This document shows positions 61,181 through 64,000 of a stretch of DNA of 64,000 nt, piece after piece. Position 1 is the first letter of the stretch, and every line of letters begins with the position of its first letter. Location: the NCBI RefSeq assembly GCF_020171945.1, contig NZ_JAIVAP010000009.1, forward strand, positions 121,773 to 185,772, written 5' to 3'. Below the pieces are notes generated by a model that made no database searches, was not told the origin of the DNA, and worked only from the letters and a program-made list of their open reading frames with translations. The DNA comes from Bacillus infantis. Its GTDB lineage: Bacteria > Bacillota > Bacilli > Bacillales > Cytobacillaceae. The position numbers and the translations under genes were made by a program.

Positions 61181-61225
61181 TTTGTGAAGGAATGTACTTA
61201 AACTAAACTGCCCCGTTAGTTTAAG
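61181..61225. repeat. GCCCCG hairpin element, copy b, with shared 23-bp flank
   Basis: CTTAAACTAA-ACTGCCCCG-TTAGTTTAAG (61197-61225) has perfect 10-bp arms. It is preceded by TTTGTGAAGGAATGTACTTA, the inverted counterpart (one mismatch over 23 bp) of 55240-55262. Nothing else is visible in the 61128-61397 gap. Confidence 0.65.
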
Positions 61226-61397
61226 TGTATTACTTTACAATCTCAATAGAGTAAAGCCTATTGAGACATATTCAAATCATAAGACTTGTATCAAAGTACT
61301 TAACGTTGTAAATCCGCATTTTCCTGACTCTACCCCATTTTGGGTATACCCAGTCACTTTAATCGTTAAATTGCACCTGTTTGAGCTGTCCGTTTTT

Positions 61398-62195
61398 TTA
61401 AAACCAATAATTCAAAGACAAATCCTCATCAATCTCATCAATAAATTTAAGGAGTGCTATAACGTGATTGCAAATTAATTTGCTTTCACTCTTATTTAAG
61501 ACTACATTATCGTGTGCGTAGCTTTCGTCATTTCTTACGTTGTTAAAGTTATTTAAGAGGTTTGTATTGGCCTTTAAAATTTGTAGTGTCATGTTCGATT
61601 CGATAACTCCGCTATCTTCGACATGCTTTCGATACTTGGCTAACAATGTATGTAACGAATCTTTCTTCACATATTCTAATTTATGCCTTTTACATAACTC
61701 TCTGAAGAAACGAATACTGAACGTATGCAATCTATCTAATGCCAGTTGCGGTTGATCATCTTGAAGCTTACTTCTAATTTCACTCGATAATATTTGAATA
61801 GCTTCAGAATTAACTACACTTAATTGTAAAAGAACATCCGAATCTTCGACTGTATCAAAATCTCTCGATAAGTCGGGTATGAATAAGACTCCTTTAATAT
61901 CGAAACCTGCGTTACCAGGGATAAGTCTATCGCAAATAATTTCAACCTTTCTTTCTGCAGTTGAATTTAATTTATCTAAAATAGCTGGGTTTACGGAAAA
62001 CTTAATGTTTACACCTTTCGCATTCCATCTACCTTTTCCATTAACATAATAAGAAGTGCCTAGATCATCAATCGTAATATCCGCCTTTTGTAGATACCCA
62101 TATAGTTCTAACTCGTTATCCCTTTTTAGTTCCCCTAATACTCCGCTGAGTAACTTTTCTTCTGTAAACGGTAATTCATATGTAAAATCGCTCAT
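61398..62195 (-). CDS. Abortive-infection (Abi_C/HEPN-like) candidate
   Basis: 265 residues. The C-terminal part LHTFSIRFFRELCKRHKLEYVKK ... ILKANTNLLNNFNNVRNDESYAHDN ... SKLICNHVIALLKFID is typical of the abortive-infection C-terminal domain family. RNDESYAH (R221, H228) fits an R-x(4-6)-H HEPN ribonuclease motif. The N-terminal 130 residues are a separate beta-rich domain of unknown function. Such proteins are often phage-defence effectors. GGGGGA precedes the ATG. No antitoxin or partner gene is recognised alongside. Confidence 0.7.
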   Translation of the reverse strand: MSDFTYELPFTEEKLLSGVLGELKRDNELELYGYLQKADITIDDLGTSYYVNGKGRWNAKGVNIKFSVNPAILDKLNSTAERKVEIICDRLIPGNAGFDIKGVLFIPDLSRDFDTVEDSDVLLQLSVVNSEAIQILSSEIRSKLQDDQPQLALDRLHTFSIRFFRELCKRHKLEYVKKDSLHTLLAKYRKHVEDSGVIESNMTLQILKANTNLLNNFNNVRNDESYAHDNVVLNKSESKLICNHVIALLKFIDEIDEDLSLNYWF

Positions 62196-62340
62196 TGTTC
62201 AATCCCCCTATTTTATCTTACATTATACGGTTTCTATCAATTTAAAAGGATTTAGCATAATTTTCTAAAAACCCCCCTTAACTATTTGCATCGTTTCTTC
62301 AATAAGGAATTCCACAAAAAAGAGCGTTAATCCTGCTGGT

Positions 62341-62357
62341 CAACGCACCCGTTAGTA
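62341..62357. repeat. GCCCCG-type element, copy c (degenerate)
   Basis: CAACGCACCCGTTAGTACT resembles the core of copies a and b (CACCCGTT.GT), with weak arms. Low certainty. Confidence 0.3.
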
Positions 62358-62450
62358 CTTACCTATGCTCCTTAATATTTTTTGTAGTATAATTTGAGTA
62401 TAGATAAGGTTTTTCAGTTTTAAAAGTAGTTGCTTAAAGGAGTGAGAATT

Positions 62451-62768
62451 ATGGGGGAAGCATGGGAAGAATTTAAAGTAAAAATAATGAAAAAATATCC
62501 TGAAAAAGATTGGTATTATGGTCCTGACTATGACCCTAAAAAGGTAGTTTTAAGATATGGTAAAATGAAAACATTAGAACAAATAAATGCATGGGATAAT
62601 CACAGGTACGGAAACCCTGATGATAAAATAGTTCGAGCAATCATTTTGCGTAAAGGTCTTATTGGTGCAAGTGCTATTAGCGCTATTGGATATGGTGGAT
62701 ATAAGTTAATCTCACACTTAAAGTCTAAAAATGATGATAAGAAGAAAAAAGAAAAAGAAATGCTCTAG
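62451..62768 (+). CDS. 105-residue protein with C-terminal hydrophobic helix
   Basis: Starts MGEAWEEFKVKIMKKYPEKDWYYGPDYDPKKVVLRYG, a soluble aromatic-rich part, then IILRKGLIGASAISAIGYGGYKLISHL (about 67-92), a Gly-rich possible membrane helix, and a Lys-rich tail (NDDKKKKEKEML). AAAGGAGTGAG precedes the ATG at 62451. No family recognised. AT-rich codon use like its neighbours. Confidence 0.6.
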   Translation: MGEAWEEFKVKIMKKYPEKDWYYGPDYDPKKVVLRYGKMKTLEQINAWDNHRYGNPDDKIVRAIILRKGLIGASAISAIGYGGYKLISHLKSKNDDKKKKEKEML

Positions 62769-62794
62769 TCTAAAGTAAAGGCTAGAGCTTTTTT
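62762..62794 (+). terminator. Terminator of the 62451 gene
   Basis: GCTCTAG / CTAGAGC followed by TTTTTT; the left arm includes the stop codon. Confidence 0.75.
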
Positions 62795-62899
62795 AATTTT
62801 TGACTATATAGAATGATATCGCTTTAACACTGATTCTTACGTTAATTCAAGAACCAACATTAAGTGATGTCAATACGCAACAGTTTTGAATCGCCCTTC

Positions 62900-62932
62900 T
62901 TCAACTATCCTGCCCCTTTAGCTTAATAAGGA
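62900..62932. repeat. GCCCCG-type element, copy d
   Basis: TTCAACTATCCTGCCCCTTT followed by AGCTTAATAAGG: imperfect arms (CAACTA / TAGCTTA) around CCTGCCCC. Member of the family at 61197 and 63706. Confidence 0.45.
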
Positions 62933-62977
62933 TTTCAACAAAGATATCTATTTCATCCGGGGTATACACCTAGGTAT

Positions 62978-63661
62978 TTAAGATTCTAAGTCAAAACTCC
63001 CCGTTTCAATAAGGATCCCTTCTTTATGAAGCCTTTTATAATTATATGGAATTCGGCTTAATTCCTCACACTTTTCATTCCATATAATATTAATAAACCG
63101 AGATGCTTCTTGAAGGAAACATTCCGGATTCACATTCTCGTAACAATAACCTTCGTTAGGATATGTTTCCCCGCATCCGAATAACTCTAGAACATCTTCT
63201 TCGATTGCAATTGCACCAATCCTAAACTCATAAAGGGAATACAACTCGATAAGGAAATTAGTAAAGTCTTTTATTTCCTCTTTTTTTATTCCGATTTGGT
63301 CCAATTCAAACGCATCGAAGATAGATCCATAAAACCAGAAATTTACCATAATTGAATTTGAAGAAACCATTTCAATTTGTAAAGTCGCTTTTCGTTTCCT
63401 TGGTAAGTGAACGAATACTCTTAATTTTAATGAATGTATAAAATTTGTTTCTGGATCTTCCGCATCAAAGGGATAGCCTCTATCAAAAAAATCAATAATT
63501 TCATCAACGTTTTCGTCAATTATTTCAACCTTAGTCGTTAGCTTTGGCAACTTATTTATAATATCCTGTATTGCTTTCGATTTCACTTCCATTTCTTTAA
63601 ATTCCAATAAGAAGCTAACTTCAAGAAAAGGTCCGCCTTGCCACCATTGGGGCCAATCCAT
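62978..63661 (-). CDS. Hypothetical protein, 227 residues
   Basis: Soluble, acidic, starting MDWPQWWQGGPFLEVSFLLEFKE. Alternating beta and helical stretches (VFVHLPRKRKATLQIEMVSSN, NFWFYGSIFDAFELDQIGIKKEEI) and a Cys-containing C-terminal part (FGCGETYPNEGYCYENVNPECF). I do not recognise it. Size, acidity and lone position in an accessory region recall immunity proteins of polymorphic toxins, but no toxin gene is seen in the window. AGGAGG precedes the ATG. Confidence 0.65.
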   Translation of the reverse strand: MDWPQWWQGGPFLEVSFLLEFKEMEVKSKAIQDIINKLPKLTTKVEIIDENVDEIIDFFDRGYPFDAEDPETNFIHSLKLRVFVHLPRKRKATLQIEMVSSNSIMVNFWFYGSIFDAFELDQIGIKKEEIKDFTNFLIELYSLYEFRIGAIAIEEDVLELFGCGETYPNEGYCYENVNPECFLQEASRFINIIWNEKCEELSRIPYNYKRLHKEGILIETGSFDLES

Positions 63662-63705
63662 TATGATTCCTCCTAAATCCGGGAAAATCTCTCTATTTTG
63701 ATATG

Positions 63706-63745
63706 CTTCTTAAGCTAACCTGCCCCGTTTGTCGCATAAGAAAAG
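63706..63745. repeat. GCCCCG hairpin element, copy e
   Basis: GCTTCTTAAGCTAACCTGCC then CCGTTTGTCGCATAAGAAAAGC. Long imperfect arms around CCTGCCCCG. Part of the 339-bp stretch 63662-64000, which also holds the IS-like end and otherwise no gene. Confidence 0.55.
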
Positions 63746-63881
63746 CACCCTAGTTTGGCAGCCGCTCTGGAACATAAGCATCCTTTGCTAAACAACCAGG
63801 TACTACAACGACCTACAACTAGCCATTTTTATCTTCTCTTTTTATTAAAATTTTTATAATTTGGCTCGTTGAAATAATAAG

Positions 63882-64000
63882 TGTAAACGCTAAAATAAAA
63901 GTTGACCACTTTAGCGGTTTTCGCTAACCAAAAAGTTGACCACCCTTAACACCCATCCCTTATCATAAGTTTGTCGAGAACTGTATGATTTGGGAGGAAA
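63882..64000 (+). mobile_element. Probable IS21-type left end
   Basis: TGTAAACGCTAAAATAAAAG leads into AAAAGTTGACCAC (63897-63909), repeated at 63931-63943. IS21-family ends start with TG and carry multiple internal direct repeats like these. The window closes with TTTGGGAGGAAA, a ribosome site with no gene yet, so a transposase (istA) would start just outside. Confidence 0.5.

Overview
The window reads as chromosomal DNA of an endospore-forming Bacillaceae bacterium. Evidence: the cotJABC spore-coat operon, a GerA-type germinant-receptor operon, a SpoVB-like flippase, a sporulenol-synthase-like triterpene cyclase, a lia cell-envelope-stress operon, a TPP-controlled thiazole operon, strong AAGGAGG-type ribosome binding sites, frequent TTG/GTG starts and many intrinsic terminators. 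No tRNA, rRNA or CRISPR array was seen. Genus cannot be fixed from the sequence alone.

Layout. 1-5.2 kb: 3' end of tatC, a DUF3243 protein, a CDF metal exporter, an acyl-CoA thioesterase, and a TetR gene followed by a dehydrogenase/epimerase-like gene, with matching dyads in front of both. 5.3-5.75 kb: a non-coding array of 52-bp hairpin units. 5.8-11.7 kb: CorA, membrane proteins, an ECF sigma factor, DUF1284, a SpoVB-like flippase and cotJABC. 11.7-14.1 kb: an ABC-F ATPase with a long leader holding two terminators and small ORFs. 14.2-19.5 kb: a TspO-like protein and liaI-liaH-liaF-liaS-liaR, then a degenerate M50-like membrane protein. 19.8-24.8 kb: sporulenol cyclase, an Fpg/Nei glycosylase, a phosphotransferase and a stress protein behind a SigB-like promoter. 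24.9-29.0 kb: a four-gene germinant receptor operon including the small D subunit. 29.2-35.6 kb: a Rieske/FAD oxidoreductase, then a secreted GH31 plus GH66 pair behind LacI-type and GntR-type operators. 35.6-38.8 kb: a padR-DUF1700-DUF4097 operon and a secreted protein under a cyclic-di-GMP-I riboswitch. 38.9-44.9 kb: two amidases, a YfmL-like RNA helicase and a zinc alcohol dehydrogenase. 45.2-49.0 kb: two consecutive secreted, highly repetitive proteins. 49.1-49.4 kb: two phased 20-bp arrays. 49.4-53.4 kb: TPP riboswitch-tenI-thiO-thiS-thiG-thiF. 53.5-55.1 kb: an Lrp regulator divergent from an EamA transporter.

From about 55.1 kb to the end the sequence is visibly more AT-rich and patchy. 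It holds two gene remnants, an MFS pump, an FAD monooxygenase, two aldo/keto reductases with a MerR regulator, an abortive-infection-like HEPN candidate, two unrecognised genes and what looks like an IS21-type left end. Short hairpins with a CTGCCCCG-type core recur in its intergenic gaps. This looks like an accessory, turned-over region.

The most interesting items are the c-di-GMP riboswitch with a predicted ribosome-site ON switch, the tandem pair of unrecognised acidic repeat proteins, the ABC-F attenuator leader, the intergenic arrays whose periods (52, 41, 21 and 20 bp) are near multiples of the helical turn, and the HEPN-type candidate. Family calls come from recognised motifs and remembered homologues; no database search was run.
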